The notes under the pieces: generated by a model
What the model was told of the DNA's origin: nothing
The model's database searches: none
The model's input: only the letters and a program-made list of their open reading frames with translations
Assembly (NCBI RefSeq): GCF_002128405.1
Contig: NZ_NETJ01000004.1
Span: forward strand, 434,001-498,000
Length of the DNA stretch: 64,000 nucleotides
Reading direction: 5' to 3'
From: Gottfriedia solisilvae
Lineage (GTDB): Bacteria; Bacillota; Bacilli; Bacillales; Bacillaceae_G
Shown here: piece by piece, positions 52,972-63,954 of the stretch
Layout of the letters: each line of letters opens with the position of its first letter
How positions within the stretch are numbered: the stretch's first letter is position 1
Program-made: the position numbers and the translations under genes

Positions 52972-53133
52972 AACTTTCACCTCGACATTTTCGTCTTAAT
53001 ATAGTTACTTTATAATATTTGTTGATTTTCACTCAAGGATGCTCAATTTTTCATACCAATCATTATCTTTTTAAGACTATTTATCAAATAATCATATTAA
53101 ATAACAAACAAGATAGTGCCAGAAAGATCTAAC

Positions 53134-53751
53134 TTAATCGTTTTGGTTTTGGAATGCTGGTTCTGTTCGATGAGAATTTGTAGGTACTTCGTGACAGTGG
53201 CGACATCTTGGCTCATAAGATTCAGATGCTCCTACTAAAATAATAGGGTCCTCAAATAAAGCCGGCTTACCATTAATTAATCTTTGTGTTCTACTTGCAG
53301 GTGAACTACAAACCGCACATACTGCATTTAATTTTGTTACATGCTCAGCAATGGACATAATTTCAGGTACCTTTCCGAATGGTAACCCTCTAAAATCCTG
53401 ATCAAGACCTGCGCAAATTACTCTTTTACCCATATTGGCTAATTGCTGAACAACGTTAAATATTTCATCATCAAAAAATTGAATTTCATCTATTGCTACA
53501 ACCTCAACCTCATCTGTTACATACTTAAGAATTTGAGATGAATGTGTTAATGCATAAGCAGGTACCTTCATACCTGTGTGAGACACAACTTCAACTTCAC
53601 TATATCTGTTATCAATCGATGGTTTAAATGTTACACAACTTTGTTTAGCAAACTGTGTACGACGAACACGGCGGATCAACTCCTCTGATTTACCAGAAAA
53701 CATACTCCCGCAAATCATCTCTATCCAACCATTTTTTCTCATCATAAACAT
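53134..53751 (-). CDS. tdk: Thymidine kinase
   Basis: Encodes 205 residues of the type II (zinc) thymidine kinase family. The P-loop is [12 protein letters not shown] and the DEIQFF motif binds Mg2+. Zinc ligands are CAVCSSPA and CRHC near the C-terminus. The ATG at 53751 ([15 protein letters not shown]) is eight bases from AAAGGTGA; a GTG upstream falls inside that site, and a second ATG at 53742 is possible. Confidence 0.95.
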   Translation of the reverse strand: MFMMRKNGWIEMICGSMFSGKSEELIRRVRRTQFAKQSCVTFKPSIDNRYSEVEVVSHTGMKVPAYALTHSSQILKYVTDEVEVVAIDEIQFFDDEIFNVVQQLANMGKRVICAGLDQDFRGLPFGKVPEIMSIAEHVTKLNAVCAVCSSPASRTQRLINGKPALFEDPIILVGASESYEPRCRHCHEVPTNSHRTEPAFQNQND

Positions 53752-53898
53752 TAAGAGTCTCACCTTTCTAAATCAGTTCTATGTCTAATTACATTATTTT
53801 TTATCTTTAAGATCTTTCATGTAAGTATTCAATTTATTTATATAAAAATTCTTTTTATGAATTAAATTATTATGTTAAAGGACTATAAATGCGTAAAA

Positions 53899-53932
53899 AA
53901 AGCAGGCAAAGTAGCAATAACTCGCCTGCTTT
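53899..53932 (-). terminator. Terminator after rpmE2
   Basis: Stem AAAGCAGGC/GCCTGCTTT with a 16-base loop, followed by seven T on the minus strand. It begins 15 bases after the rpmE2 stop. Confidence 0.9.
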
Positions 53933-53946
53933 TCATCTTTATTACC

Positions 53947-54195
53947 TTAAGACTTAAGACCGTATTTTTTGTTGAAACGTTCAACACGTCCTGCAGCGTT
54001 AGCAAATTTCTGACGACCAGTGTAGAATGGGTGAGAATCAGAAGAAACCTCAACTTTGATAAGAGGGTAAGTGTTACCATCTTCCCATTCGATTGTTTCG
54101 CTAGAATATTTTGTAGATCCGCTTAAGAACTTGAAGCCAGTGTTAATATCCATAAACACGACTTTCTTGTAATCAGGATGAATATTTGCTTTCAT
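53947..54195 (-). CDS. rpmE2: 50S ribosomal protein L31, type B (cysteine-free)
   Basis: Encodes 82 residues. The start is the ATG at 54195 ([16 protein letters not shown]), nine bases after GGAAGGAG; the frame extends 22 codons upstream without homology. The sequence has no cysteines, so it lacks the zinc ribbon of type A L31 and belongs to the C-minus type B group, which in several bacteria replaces the zinc form when zinc is scarce. In B. subtilis the gene beside rho is the zinc-binding form, so the locus differs here. Confidence 0.95.
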   Translation of the reverse strand: MKANIHPDYKKVVFMDINTGFKFLSGSTKYSSETIEWEDGNTYPLIKVEVSSDSHPFYTGRQKFANAAGRVERFNKKYGLKS

Positions 54196-54352
54196 GTTTT
54201 TCATCTCCTTCCGCCCTGAAATCCTTGAAATCAGAGTTATCAAATCATGTGTATACCACATAATTTACATTTAACATACAAATGAAATTATAGCAACTAA
54301 CCCGGGAGAATGCAACCCACTATTTTTCAAAAAGGATGCCTATATCTACCAA

Positions 54353-55627
54353 CTATTTATTAGTGACTGGTGTTTTTTTACTTTCTTCTGTCATCGTATT
54401 GAAGAATTCTTCATTTGTTTTTGTTTGACGAAGCATTCTAAAATATCTTTCAACAAAATCAGGTATATCTGACATAGTCTTTCTCATTAGCCATAACTTG
54501 TCTAAATGATCTTTAGGGATTAACAGATCCTCTTTACGTGTTCCAGATCTACGTATATCGATAGCTGGGAATATTCTACGTTCAGCAAGTGAACGATCTA
54601 AATGCAGCTCCATGTTCCCAGTTCCTTTAAATTCCTCATAGATCACATCATCCATACGTGAACCTGTGTCTATTAATGCTGTAGCTAGAATTGTTAAGCT
54701 ACCACCTTCTTCAATATTACGTGCTGCACCGAAAAAGCGTTTTGGACGGTGGAATGCAGCTGGGTCAATACCTCCAGATAATGTACGACCACTTGGTGGA
54801 ATGACTAAGTTGTATGCACGAGCTAGACGAGTAATACTATCCATAAGAATGATAACATCTTTCTTATGTTCTACTAATCTCATAGCACGTTCAAGAACTA
54901 ACTCAGCTACTTTAATATGGCTATCAGGTGTTTCATCAAAAGTTGAGCTAACAACATCACCTTTAACCGAACGTTCAATATCAGTTACTTCCTCTGGACG
55001 TTCATCAATTAGTAATACAATTAATTCAGCTTCCGGATGATTAGTTGTAATACTATTTGCAATTTCTTTTAAAAGTTCTGTTTTACCTGCTTTTGGTGGA
55101 GCAACAATTAAACCACGTTGACCGAATCCTACCGGGGCAATCATATCAATAATACGAGTTGAAAACTTCGCTGGGGTTGTTTCAAGCTTCATTTGTCTAT
55201 TTGGATATAATGCAGTCAGTCCAGGGAAGTGAACACGCTCTTTTGCGTTTTCAGGATCGTCACCATTAACCGCTTCCACTTGTAGTAAACCAAAATATCT
55301 TTCGTTTTCTTTTGGTGGACGTACTTTTCCAGAAACTTTATCACCATTACGCATATCAAATCTTCTAATTTGAGATGCAGAAATATAAATGTCTTCTGAA
55401 CTTGGTGAATAATTGATTGGTCGTAAAAATCCATATCCTTCAGAAGGAATGATTTCTAGTACACCTTCCATGAATAATAATCCATCTTTTTCTGCCTGTG
55501 CTTTTAAGATGGCAAATATTAATTCTTTTTTTGTCAATTTGCTGTAATACGAAATCTTCATTACTTTCGCATGTTCATACAAATCTTTTAACTTCATGTT
55601 TTCTAATGCAGAGATTGTTAAACTCAT
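54353..55627 (-). CDS. rho: Transcription termination factor Rho
   Basis: Encodes 424 residues. The N-terminal Rho-N and cold-shock-like RNA-binding domain (about 1-115, [20 protein letters not shown]) is followed by the RecA-type ATPase with Walker [16 protein letters not shown] and Walker B region [16 protein letters not shown]. The Q-loop/R-loop region [20 protein letters not shown] is complete. The ATG at 55627 ([20 protein letters not shown]) is chosen by homology; its ribosome-binding site (GAGTGGTG) is weak. Confidence 0.96.
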   Translation of the reverse strand: MSLTISALENMKLKDLYEHAKVMKISYYSKLTKKELIFAILKAQAEKDGLLFMEGVLEIIPSEGYGFLRPINYSPSSEDIYISASQIRRFDMRNGDKVSGKVRPPKENERYFGLLQVEAVNGDDPENAKERVHFPGLTALYPNRQMKLETTPAKFSTRIIDMIAPVGFGQRGLIVAPPKAGKTELLKEIANSITTNHPEAELIVLLIDERPEEVTDIERSVKGDVVSSTFDETPDSHIKVAELVLERAMRLVEHKKDVIILMDSITRLARAYNLVIPPSGRTLSGGIDPAAFHRPKRFFGAARNIEEGGSLTILATALIDTGSRMDDVIYEEFKGTGNMELHLDRSLAERRIFPAIDIRRSGTRKEDLLIPKDHLDKLWLMRKTMSDIPDFVERYFRMLRQTKTNEEFFNTMTEESKKTPVTNK

Positions 55628-55850
55628 ACAACACCACTCTTTACTTTTATTCAATCATATAAGGATTATCTTAATTCGGAAGGTTATTTAGAAGGTTTTT
55701 TGAAGGAAACTTACATAAAGTAACTTATTCTTTAGTGTAACCTTTTCCCCTAAAAATATTCTAAGTAATTAGAATTAATAGGTTTACTATCTATTGAGAT
55801 TATAATTCGAAAGGGTTTTTTATGCCAACTATTTTTCTATCTAATAAATT

Positions 55851-55889
55851 AACAACTCTTTCCTTTAGAAAATAAAGGAAAGAGTTGTT
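55851..55889. terminator. Sixteen-bp perfect hairpin downstream of glpX
   Basis: AACAACTCTTTCCTTT and AAAGGAAAGAGTTGTT pair completely around a seven-base loop. The flanking T runs are short on both strands, so termination is possible but not certain. It lies about 160 bases past the glpX stop. Confidence 0.6.
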
Positions 55890-55930
55890 ATATCAGTATA
55901 TTCTTAAAAGCTTAGATCTGATAAAAGAAG

Positions 55931-55990
55931 AATGTTAATTTCCGCTTCAGAATGCTTAATTTACGTGAGGAGTGAGCCTGAGCCTCATAT
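55931..55990. repeat. Decayed partial copy of the 12124-12310 repeat
   Basis: The stretch GTTAATTTCCGCTTCAGAAT...GGAGTGAGCCTGAGCCTCA aligns with the left arm of the repeat at 12124 (TTTCC, TTCAG/TTCCAG, CTT, TGAGCCTC in the same order and spacing). The right arm is not recognisable. Alignment by eye only. Confidence 0.4.
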
Positions 55991-56051
55991 CCTATCAGAT
56001 TCATGCAATCTTTCGTTACAACCAACTTCTACTTTTATATTAAATAGTTCC

Positions 56052-57017
56052 TTACTTTATAACTAAGTTAGGTTTTTTGTTTAGGCTGTGACGACCGTCT
56101 ACAAAGCGCACCGTGCCTGATTTAGCACGCATTACTAGTGAATGAGTTGTTCCTACATTCCCTTTGTATTGAACACCTTTTAGTAGTTCACCGTCTGTAA
56201 CACCTGTAGCTGCAAAGATCGCGTCATCACCTTTTACTAGGTCATCCATATATAATACACGGTCTGGGTCTTCTATACCCATTCGTTTACAGCGAGCAAT
56301 TTCTTCCTCATTTTGTGGTAATAACTTTCCTTGAAGTTCTCCACCTAAACATTTTAATGCAACGGCTGAGATTACCCCTTCAGGCGCGCCGCCGCTACCA
56401 AATAATATATCTACACCAGTGTGATCGAAAGCTGTGTTAATTGCTCCCGCTACATCTCCGTCATTAATTAATTTGATTCGAGCACCAGCTGCGCGAATTT
56501 CTTCAATTAACTTTTCGTGACGAGGTCTATTTAAAACTGTTGCTACCACTTCATTAATGTTTTTACCTTTAGCATTTGCCACAGCAGTTAAGTTCTCAAG
56601 TACTGTTGCATTGATGTCAATTTTCCCTACTGCTTCAGGACCTACTGCAATTTTTTCCATGTACATATCTGGAGCATGCAATAAATTACCATGATCTGCA
56701 ATTGCGATAACTGCTAATGCATTCCACCCACCTGAAGCTACGATATTTGTGCCTTCTAAAGGATCAACTGCAACGTCTACTCTTGGTCCATAGCCATTTC
56801 CAAGCTTTTCACCAATGTAAAGCATTGGAGCCTCGTCCATTTCTCCTTCTCCAATCACAACTGTACCTTTCATTGGAATGGTATCGAATACGTCACGCAT
56901 TGCTGTTGTTGCAGCATCATCTGCTTCATCTTTCTTACCAAGACCCATCCATTTTGCTGAAGCAAGTGCAGCAGCCTCTGTAACACGAACTAACTCCATT
57001 GATAAACTTCTTTCCAC
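56052..57017 (-). CDS. glpX: Class II fructose-1,6-bisphosphatase
   Basis: Encodes 321 residues. It hydrolyses fructose 1,6-bisphosphate in gluconeogenesis. Signatures include [20 protein letters not shown] cut at residues 35-55, [11 protein letters not shown] and [11 protein letters not shown] (metal and phosphate binding). The start is GTG at 57017, giving [20 protein letters not shown], seven bases after AAAGGGGGAG; the frame continues 14 codons upstream without homology. It lies between murAB and rho, as in B. subtilis. Confidence 0.95.
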   Translation of the reverse strand: MERSLSMELVRVTEAAALASAKWMGLGKKDEADDAATTAMRDVFDTIPMKGTVVIGEGEMDEAPMLYIGEKLGNGYGPRVDVAVDPLEGTNIVASGGWNALAVIAIADHGNLLHAPDMYMEKIAVGPEAVGKIDINATVLENLTAVANAKGKNINEVVATVLNRPRHEKLIEEIRAAGARIKLINDGDVAGAINTAFDHTGVDILFGSGGAPEGVISAVALKCLGGELQGKLLPQNEEEIARCKRMGIEDPDRVLYMDDLVKGDDAIFAATGVTDGELLKGVQYKGNVGTTHSLVMRAKSGTVRFVDGRHSLNKKPNLVIK

Positions 57018-57207
57018 TTCAAACTCCCCCTTTGATGAAATGCGAAGTCGCACTAGCAAACTCTATGTGATAAAACGATCCATGAAAAGAGCATGCTTTC
57101 TTTTTAACTTTTGTTTTGAAACTGTAAGAGCTTTCCGTCATCATTATACAACGAAAAGTATGTATCCGTCTGATTAAATTAAAATGAAGCACAAATAAAA
57201 CCGTTCA

Positions 57208-58506
57208 TTATGCGTTTTTTAGTTGTTCTACTTCTTGCTGCGTTAACTGAACACGCCATACATTGGCACCAAGACCTACTAGTTTTTCTACTAAATCTTC
57301 ATATCCTCGATCTACGTGCTCTAAACCAGTAAGCTCTGTCTTTCCATCAGCAATCAAGCCAGCGATAACCAAAGCGGCTCCGGCTCTCAAGTCACTTGCT
57401 TTCACTCGACCGCCTTGTAGTGGAGCTGGTCCAGATATAATTGCAGTGCTACCTTCAACCTTGATCGTAGCGCTCATTCGTCTCAGTTCATCTATATGTT
57501 TAAATCGAGCACCGTAGATTGTATCAGTTATAACAGCAGTCCCATTAGCTTTAGTTAATAAGACAGAAAAAGGCTGCTGTAAATCTGTAGGAAAACCAGG
57601 ATATACTAATGTCTTAATATCAACTGCTTTCAAAACTTTACTTGTCCCAGTTACAATAATTTGGTCATCATTTGTATCTATTTGTATATTCATTTCTCTC
57701 ATTTTTGCAATAAGTGATTCTAAATGATGTGGAATGACATTATCAACAACAACACTATCGCCTTCTTGAACTGTTGCAGCTGCTAATATAGTATATGTTC
57801 CTGCTTCAATTCTATCTGGGATAATTGTATGTGTACATCCAGAAAGTGATTCTACCCCATCTATTCGAATTACATCCGTACCTGCACCTTTGATTTTCGC
57901 ACCCATGCTTGTTAATAATGTTGCTACATCTACAATTTCTGGCTCTTTTGCAGCATTTTCTATAACTGTTCTACCATTAGCTAGCACCGCTGCTAACATG
58001 ATATTGATTGTTGCCCCTACACTTACTACATCTAAGTAAATTCGAGCTCCCTTTAATTCTTCTGCTCGTAAATAAATTGCACCTTGTTCGTTCGTCACTT
58101 TTGCACCAAGTGCTTCAAAACCTTTTATATGTTGGTCGATTGGTCTTGGACCTAGATAACATCCTCCTGGTAAACCAATAACTGCTTGTTTAAATCTACC
58201 TAACATTGCCCCCATTAAATAATAAGAAGCACGTAGTTTTTTAACCTTTCCACTCGGAAGTGGCATTGCGACCATATTTGATGGATCAATTATAATCTTT
58301 TCATCTGACATCTCTACTTGACCGCCAATTTCCTCTAACAGGTCACATAAAGTTTGTACATCAGAAATAGAAGGAACTCCTTCAAGTGTTACAGGTGAAC
58401 TTGCTAAAATTGTTGCAGGAATTAATGCTACAGCACTATTTTTCGCACCACTAACTCGAATTGTTCCTTTTAAAGGTATACCGCCTTCTAACACAAGCTT
58501 TTCCAT
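57208..58506 (-). CDS. murAB: UDP-N-acetylglucosamine 1-carboxyvinyltransferase (second copy)
   Basis: Encodes 432 residues. A second MurA, with the catalytic Cys116 in [18 protein letters not shown]. It is clearly divergent from the copy at 13799 but equally complete. Low-GC Gram-positive bacteria commonly carry both; position between fbaA and glpX identifies it as B. subtilis murAB (murZ). The transaldolase gene (ywjH) that precedes it in B. subtilis is missing. Confidence 0.95.
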   Translation of the reverse strand: MEKLVLEGGIPLKGTIRVSGAKNSAVALIPATILASSPVTLEGVPSISDVQTLCDLLEEIGGQVEMSDEKIIIDPSNMVAMPLPSGKVKKLRASYYLMGAMLGRFKQAVIGLPGGCYLGPRPIDQHIKGFEALGAKVTNEQGAIYLRAEELKGARIYLDVVSVGATINIMLAAVLANGRTVIENAAKEPEIVDVATLLTSMGAKIKGAGTDVIRIDGVESLSGCTHTIIPDRIEAGTYTILAAATVQEGDSVVVDNVIPHHLESLIAKMREMNIQIDTNDDQIIVTGTSKVLKAVDIKTLVYPGFPTDLQQPFSVLLTKANGTAVITDTIYGARFKHIDELRRMSATIKVEGSTAIISGPAPLQGGRVKASDLRAGAALVIAGLIADGKTELTGLEHVDRGYEDLVEKLVGLGANVWRVQLTQQEVEQLKNA

Positions 58507-58625
58507 AGTATACTCCCTTCTAAATGAGCAGAAGAAAACAGGGAGAGATGTAAGAATAATATCTCTTCTAATTCCCTAATTATTGTCTACCTATTTTCTC
58601 CAATTTTCTATCTCTCTAATCTTAG

Positions 58626-58654
58626 TTTATACGAGACGTGACTTCTAATGTAAA
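58626..58654 (-). promoter_or_regulatory. Candidate murAB promoter
   Basis: On the minus strand TTTACA (58654-58649) and TATAAA (58631-58626) are 17 bases apart, 120 bases before the murAB ATG. Sigma-A type. The remainder of the 455-bp gap up to the fbaA terminator is very AT-rich and I see no gene in it. Confidence 0.6.
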
Positions 58655-58890
58655 GTCTTTTGTTTGTACATTAATACACTAATGCTCTATTACTTCTTCA
58701 ATCCAAACTAGTAAATCATTCATTTTTAAATTATAAATTACTAAATTTAAAATAAAAAATTCAGAGACCTAACAATATGTATTCCAATAATTTAATGGTT
58801 TCTTTAACCTGTTTTAAGATATTCTCTATTTTATTTCGAAAACCTTCTACTACGCAATGAAGTATTCTCATAAAAAATTGCTAAAAAAGA

Positions 58891-58918
58891 AAACCGTCTA
58901 AATAGTTTTAGACGGTTT
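58891..58918 (-). terminator. Terminator after fbaA
   Basis: Twelve-bp stem AAACCGTCTAAA/TTTAGACGGTTT with a four-base loop and a T-rich tail on the minus strand. It lies about 43 bases after the fbaA stop. Confidence 0.92.
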
Positions 58919-58961
58919 CATTATTTACAATATAACACAATTCATTCGAAAACTCTTTAAA

Positions 58962-59816
58962 TTATGCTTTGTTGCTAGTACCAAACTCACGAATTTTACC
59001 AGTAACAGTAGCGATAATCGCTTCACGTCCAGGTCCGATCACTTTACGTGGATCATATTGGTTTTGATCTTTAGCGATGAATTCACGAACAGCTTTGTTA
59101 AAAGCAATTTGGTTTTCAGTATTAACGTTGATTTTCGCAGTACCACGAGCAATCGCTTTTTGAATTTGTTCAGTAGGAATTCCAGTACCACCATGTAATA
59201 CTAATGGTACATTTGTTTCTTTACCAACTTGTTCCATCTCGTCGAACCCTAATTTAGGTTCACCTTTGTATGGTCCGTGAACAGATCCTAAAGCAGGAGC
59301 TAAGCAATCAATACCAGTACGTTCAACTAATTCTTTACATTCAGCAGGATCAGCATAGATGATGTCACCTACAACATGATCTTCTTGCCCACCAACTGTA
59401 CCTAATTCAGCTTCTACAGAAACACCTTTTGAGTGTGCATATTCAACTACTTTTTTAGTAGTTTCTACGTTTTGCTCAAATGGATCGTGTGAAGCATCAA
59501 TCATTACAGATGTGAAACCAGCATCGATTGCAGCTTTACATACGTCATAGCTTGAACCATGGTCAAGATGGATTGCAACTGGAACAGTTACTTTTAAATC
59601 AATTAATAGACCTTCTACCATTTTTACAACAGTATTAAATCCGCCCATATACTTTGCTGCACCCTCAGAAACACCAAGGATTACTGGAGATTGTTCTCTC
59701 TCAGCAGCAGTAAGAATAGCATAAGTCCATTCTAAGTTATTGATATTATATTGACCAACTGCATACTTACCTTCTTTTGCTTTATTAAGCATTTCAGTCA
59801 TAGATACTAAAGGCAT
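58962..59816 (-). CDS. fbaA: Class II fructose-bisphosphate aldolase
   Basis: Encodes 284 residues. Zinc-dependent aldolase of glycolysis and gluconeogenesis. Zinc and catalytic residues are in [10 protein letters not shown] (His and Asp), [19 protein letters not shown] and LHGGTGIP. The ATG at 59816 ([16 protein letters not shown]) follows AGAAGGAGGG; 26 upstream codons have no homology. It lies between murAB and spo0F, as in B. subtilis. Confidence 0.97.
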   Translation of the reverse strand: MPLVSMTEMLNKAKEGKYAVGQYNINNLEWTYAILTAAEREQSPVILGVSEGAAKYMGGFNTVVKMVEGLLIDLKVTVPVAIHLDHGSSYDVCKAAIDAGFTSVMIDASHDPFEQNVETTKKVVEYAHSKGVSVEAELGTVGGQEDHVVGDIIYADPAECKELVERTGIDCLAPALGSVHGPYKGEPKLGFDEMEQVGKETNVPLVLHGGTGIPTEQIQKAIARGTAKINVNTENQIAFNKAVREFIAKDQNQYDPRKVIGPGREAIIATVTGKIREFGTSNKA

Positions 59817-60048
59817 GATAAGCCCTCCTTCTAATCTTTTATATAAGTTAAATTTTGTACCCATAATCGTACTAACAAGAATAGATTGCAACAAATTGTT
59901 CTTTATTATGTATTTTGATAGGTACCTCTATCACTTACTAAGAATACAAAAAATGATACAAAAATACAACAGTTATCCATTAATGTTCGTATTATCTTAA
60001 CATTTTAGACAATTATGTATGATATATATAGTTTTTTTACGCTATTTC

Positions 60049-60062
60049 CGAAAACGCTTTCA
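60049..60062 (-). promoter_or_regulatory. Candidate cre site between spo0F and fbaA
   Basis: TGAAAGCGTTTTCG on the minus strand matches the cre consensus TGNAANCGNWWNCA at all fixed positions but the last. It is 233 bases upstream of the fbaA ATG and 50 bases after the spo0F stop. Confidence 0.4.
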
Positions 60063-60085
60063 AAATGCGCAGTGTAAATAAAAAA

Positions 60086-60106
60086 CAGATGGTCTTTTGC
60101 CATCTG
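60086..60106 (-). terminator. Terminator after spo0F
   Basis: Seven-bp stem CAGATGG/CCATCTG with a seven-base loop, followed by six T on the minus strand, directly after the stop codon. Confidence 0.88.
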
Positions 60107-60112
60107 CTAGTG

Positions 60113-60490
60113 TTATTGAAGAGATTGAGGTTGAGAAGTATGTTCTCTAACCACTTTTTTAATTTCATCAATATCAAATGGCTTCGGAAAATATCGAAGT
60201 GCTCCTAGTTTTTTAGCTTCTTCAATAATGTCTAATTCACCATAAGCTGTCATTAAAATAACTTTAATCTCTTTGTTAATCTCTTTAATACGTTTTAAAA
60301 TTTCTACTCCGTCCATGCCTGGTATTTTCATATCAAGAATTACTAAGTCGGGACAATCTTTAATGACAATATCGATTGCTTGAAAACCGTTGGCAGCCTG
60401 AAAAACTTCGTAACCTTCTTTTTTGAAAATCTCATGTAGTAGTAAACGAATTCCGTACTGATCATCTACAATTAATAACTTGTTTCCCAA
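60113..60490 (-). CDS. spo0F: Sporulation response regulator Spo0F
   Basis: Encodes 125 residues, a single receiver domain without output domain. It relays phosphate from sporulation kinases to Spo0B in the phosphorelay. The acceptor is Asp53 ([13 protein letters not shown]), with the acidic pair in LLIVDDQYG, Thr in LMTAYGE and Lys in RYFPKPFD. The start is TTG at 60490, eight bases after GAGGTGG; a GTG upstream overlaps that site. A sigma-H promoter stands upstream. Confidence 0.95.
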   Translation of the reverse strand: MGNKLLIVDDQYGIRLLLHEIFKKEGYEVFQAANGFQAIDIVIKDCPDLVILDMKIPGMDGVEILKRIKEINKEIKVILMTAYGELDIIEEAKKLGALRYFPKPFDIDEIKKVVREHTSQPQSLQ

Positions 60491-60558
60491 AATTAGTACC
60501 ACCTCTCTTAACCAGATCTGACTACATGCAAAAAATACAAATTCCCCTAAATTTTTAC

Positions 60559-60586
60559 ATTCTCTTTAGAAGTCCTATTTTCCTGC
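60559..60586 (-). promoter_or_regulatory. Sigma-H promoter of spo0F
   Basis: On the minus strand GCAGGAAAA (60586-60578) and AGAGAAT (60565-60559), 12 bases apart, match the sigma-H consensus RnAGGAwwW-N11/12-RnnGAAT. The start codon is about 70 bases downstream. spo0F of B. subtilis is known to use sigma-H. Confidence 0.75.
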
Positions 60587-60692
60587 ATCTTTTCGTAATT
60601 TTTATAAATTATTACTTTCTGAATGATTTAATTCGATACCTACTTTACAGTATAATGGTTAGCACATACTTTTTTAAGAGGGAGTACACAAA

Positions 60693-61214
60693 ATGTTAAA
60701 AATTTTTACAACACAACTAAATGGTGTTTTTCAAAAGATATTAAAGCAAGAAGAAGTATTTGAAGATGCTTCTCGCTTTCTAGCACAAGCAATTGTTGGC
60801 GAAGGAAAAGTTTATGTACACGGTGCAAAAGAATTTTCAGGAATCGTTTCTGAAATCAAATATGGAGAAGATACACATCAATCATTTGAACCTTTATTTG
60901 AAGAAAGCCAGATGAAATCATTATCTTCAGTCGATCGTGTCCTCTTATTCGCAAAGCAGGCAGATGATGAGGAAGTTATTCAAATTGCAAATACACTAAC
61001 CAAAAACGGAATTGGCTTTGTTGTCGTTTCTACAGTAATTGAGAATGATTCATTATCAGATTTAGCTGATATTTTTATTAATTATGAACTAACGCGTAAA
61101 TTAGTACCTACTGAAGAAGGCGACCGTATTGGTTTACCGACTTTATTAACAGGATTATTTATATACCATTGCTTACTTTTAACGATCAATGAAATTTTGG
61201 CCGATTTTGAATAA
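60693..61214 (+). CDS. ywjG: DUF2529 family protein YwjG
   Basis: Encodes 173 residues. It is one of few plus-strand genes, divergent from spo0F and convergent with pyrG, exactly as ywjG in B. subtilis. The pattern (FLAQAIVGEGKVYVHGAKEF; LLFAKQADDEEVIQIANTL) suggests a SIS-like sugar-phosphate-binding fold; the function is unknown. GAGGGAG precedes ATG. A TATAAT lies upstream near 60652. Confidence 0.85.
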   Translation: MLKIFTTQLNGVFQKILKQEEVFEDASRFLAQAIVGEGKVYVHGAKEFSGIVSEIKYGEDTHQSFEPLFEESQMKSLSSVDRVLLFAKQADDEEVIQIANTLTKNGIGFVVVSTVIENDSLSDLADIFINYELTRKLVPTEEGDRIGLPTLLTGLFIYHCLLLTINEILADFE

Positions 61215-61219
61215 TTTAA

Positions 61220-61253
61220 AAACACCCAACACAAATCAAAGTGTTGGGTGTTT
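61220..61253. terminator. Bidirectional terminator between ywjG and pyrG
   Basis: Perfect 12-bp stem AACACCCAACAC/GTGTTGGGTGTT with an eight-base loop between the convergent genes, ending both transcripts. Confidence 0.92.
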
Positions 61254-61264
61254 CATTCATAAGA

Positions 61265-62887
<1,623 letters not shown>

Positions 62888-63080
62888 TTAGCATTCGTAA
62901 TTTTATTTTTCTTTAGTAGAAATACAAAGCTAAATTTATAAAAATATAATTAATAACATAATTTTATGTATGCTTTATTGTCGTCCAAAATAGGATTATT
63001 TCATGCAAGTTAACATGATTTATCTATTTAAAAACAACAAAACAAACCATCCATAAAAGGTTGATACATCAAGTTTCTCG

Positions 63081-63122
63081 TTAAAAAAATAAAGACGCCC
63101 CCTATATAAAATAGGGAGCGTC
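63081..63122 (-). promoter_or_regulatory. pyrG leader attenuator (CTP-sensing)
   Basis: The RNA from +31 to about +72 forms GACGCTCCCTAT/ATAGGGGGCGTC with a five-base loop, followed by TTTATTTTTTT. The C/U-rich 5' arm (GCUCCCU) could instead pair with extra G residues added at the 5' end when CTP is low, as shown for B. subtilis pyrG. It also stands where the rpoE terminator would be. Confidence 0.8.
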
Positions 63123-63151
63123 AAATATATTTCGTTCTTTTTTAAAGAGCC

Positions 63152-63188
63152 CAATAAGAATTGTACTTATTCACTATCTAAAAGTCAA
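63152..63188 (-). promoter_or_regulatory. pyrG promoter with GGGCTC start
   Basis: On the minus strand TTGACT (63188-63183), a 17-base spacer and TACAAT (63165-63160) are followed seven bases later by GGGCTC with +1 at 63152. A run of three G then C at +4 is the arrangement that allows poly-G slippage in B. subtilis pyrG. Confidence 0.85.
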
Positions 63189-63192
63189 GAAC

Positions 63193-63741
63193 TTATAGTT
63201 CTTCTTCTTCATCAAGTTCTTCTAATTCTTCATCTTCATCTTCTAAATCTAAATCTTCGTCATCTAAATCTATATCTTCATCTTCATCGATTTCTTCGTC
63301 ATCAAACTCATCAACAACGTCATCAACAAGATCATCATCTAGTTCATCTAACTCAACTAAATCTTCATCTTCTTCAAAATCTTCATCATCTGCAGAATCA
63401 TATTCAGCAAAATCATCATCTTCTTCAAACTTTTTAGCGCGTTTCTTCTTAGGTTTTGCAACTGGTAATACTTCCTCTTCAGCTTGATCATACGGATACC
63501 AAGCACGTAGGCCCCAACGAGTTTCACCTAAACATACAAAACGACCATCGATGTTTAATTCAGTATAAAATTGAGGAAGCTTTTCTAAAAGCTCTTCTCT
63601 TGTTACACCTAATTCTGACGCCATGCGGTCTACTAAATCATAAAAAGAAAACGGTTCTTTTGTTTCAGAGAATAATTCATATGATAATTCAATTAACGAT
63701 AATTCTTTTAATTGCTCTTCCGAGTATTGCTTTAAACTCAA
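63193..63741 (-). CDS. rpoE: RNA polymerase delta subunit
   Basis: Encodes 182 residues. The delta subunit binds core RNA polymerase and speeds recycling and promoter selectivity in Gram-positive bacteria. Residues 1-90 form the HARE-HTH domain (IELSYELFSETKEPFSFYDLV; YTELNIDGRFVCLGETRWGLRAW cut by the WYPYD end), and residues 105-182 are almost wholly Asp/Glu, the disordered acidic tail. The start is TTG at 63741, nine bases after AAAGGAG. Its stop lies five bases from the pyrG -35 box. Confidence 0.96.
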   Translation of the reverse strand: MSLKQYSEEQLKELSLIELSYELFSETKEPFSFYDLVDRMASELGVTREELLEKLPQFYTELNIDGRFVCLGETRWGLRAWYPYDQAEEEVLPVAKPKKKRAKKFEEDDDFAEYDSADDEDFEEDEDLVELDELDDDLVDDVVDEFDDEEIDEDEDIDLDDEDLDLEDEDEELEELDEEEEL

Positions 63742-63914
63742 AGGTAAGCACTCCTTTAAAAATAATATTTTTAACGTAAATTAATCACATTATGTATAAA
63801 TTTTACTTTTAGTTATAAAATACATATCTTTCATTATAAACAAAAGTATATTAAATATGCTAGCACCTAGACTATATTTTTCGATATTACCCTATTTTTT
63901 AATGAAAAAATGAT

Positions 63915-63941
63915 AAATGAGCGTCAAAAAGACGCCCATTT
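63915..63941 (-). terminator. Terminator after the right-edge gene
   Basis: AAATGAGCGTC and GACGCCCATTT pair around an AAAAA loop (one mismatch), with T-rich sequence on the minus strand. It lies 14 bases after the stop of the partial gene. Between it and rpoE (63742-63914) I see only AT-rich promoter-like sequence. Confidence 0.8.
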
Positions 63942-63954
63942 AATGAATAAGTTT

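Larger units (their letters stand above)
55628..56051. other. Intergenic region between rho and glpX
   Basis: This 424-bp stretch has no gene. It contains a very stable hairpin at 55851-55889 and a decayed repeat copy at 55931-55990, both described separately, and presumably the rho promoter in the AT-rich part before 55850. Confidence 0.6.

Noticed and set aside
58761-58871. A 36-codon minus-strand open frame between fbaA and murAB
   Set aside because: No ribosome-binding site precedes the ATG and the region is extremely AT-rich, so chance is likely.
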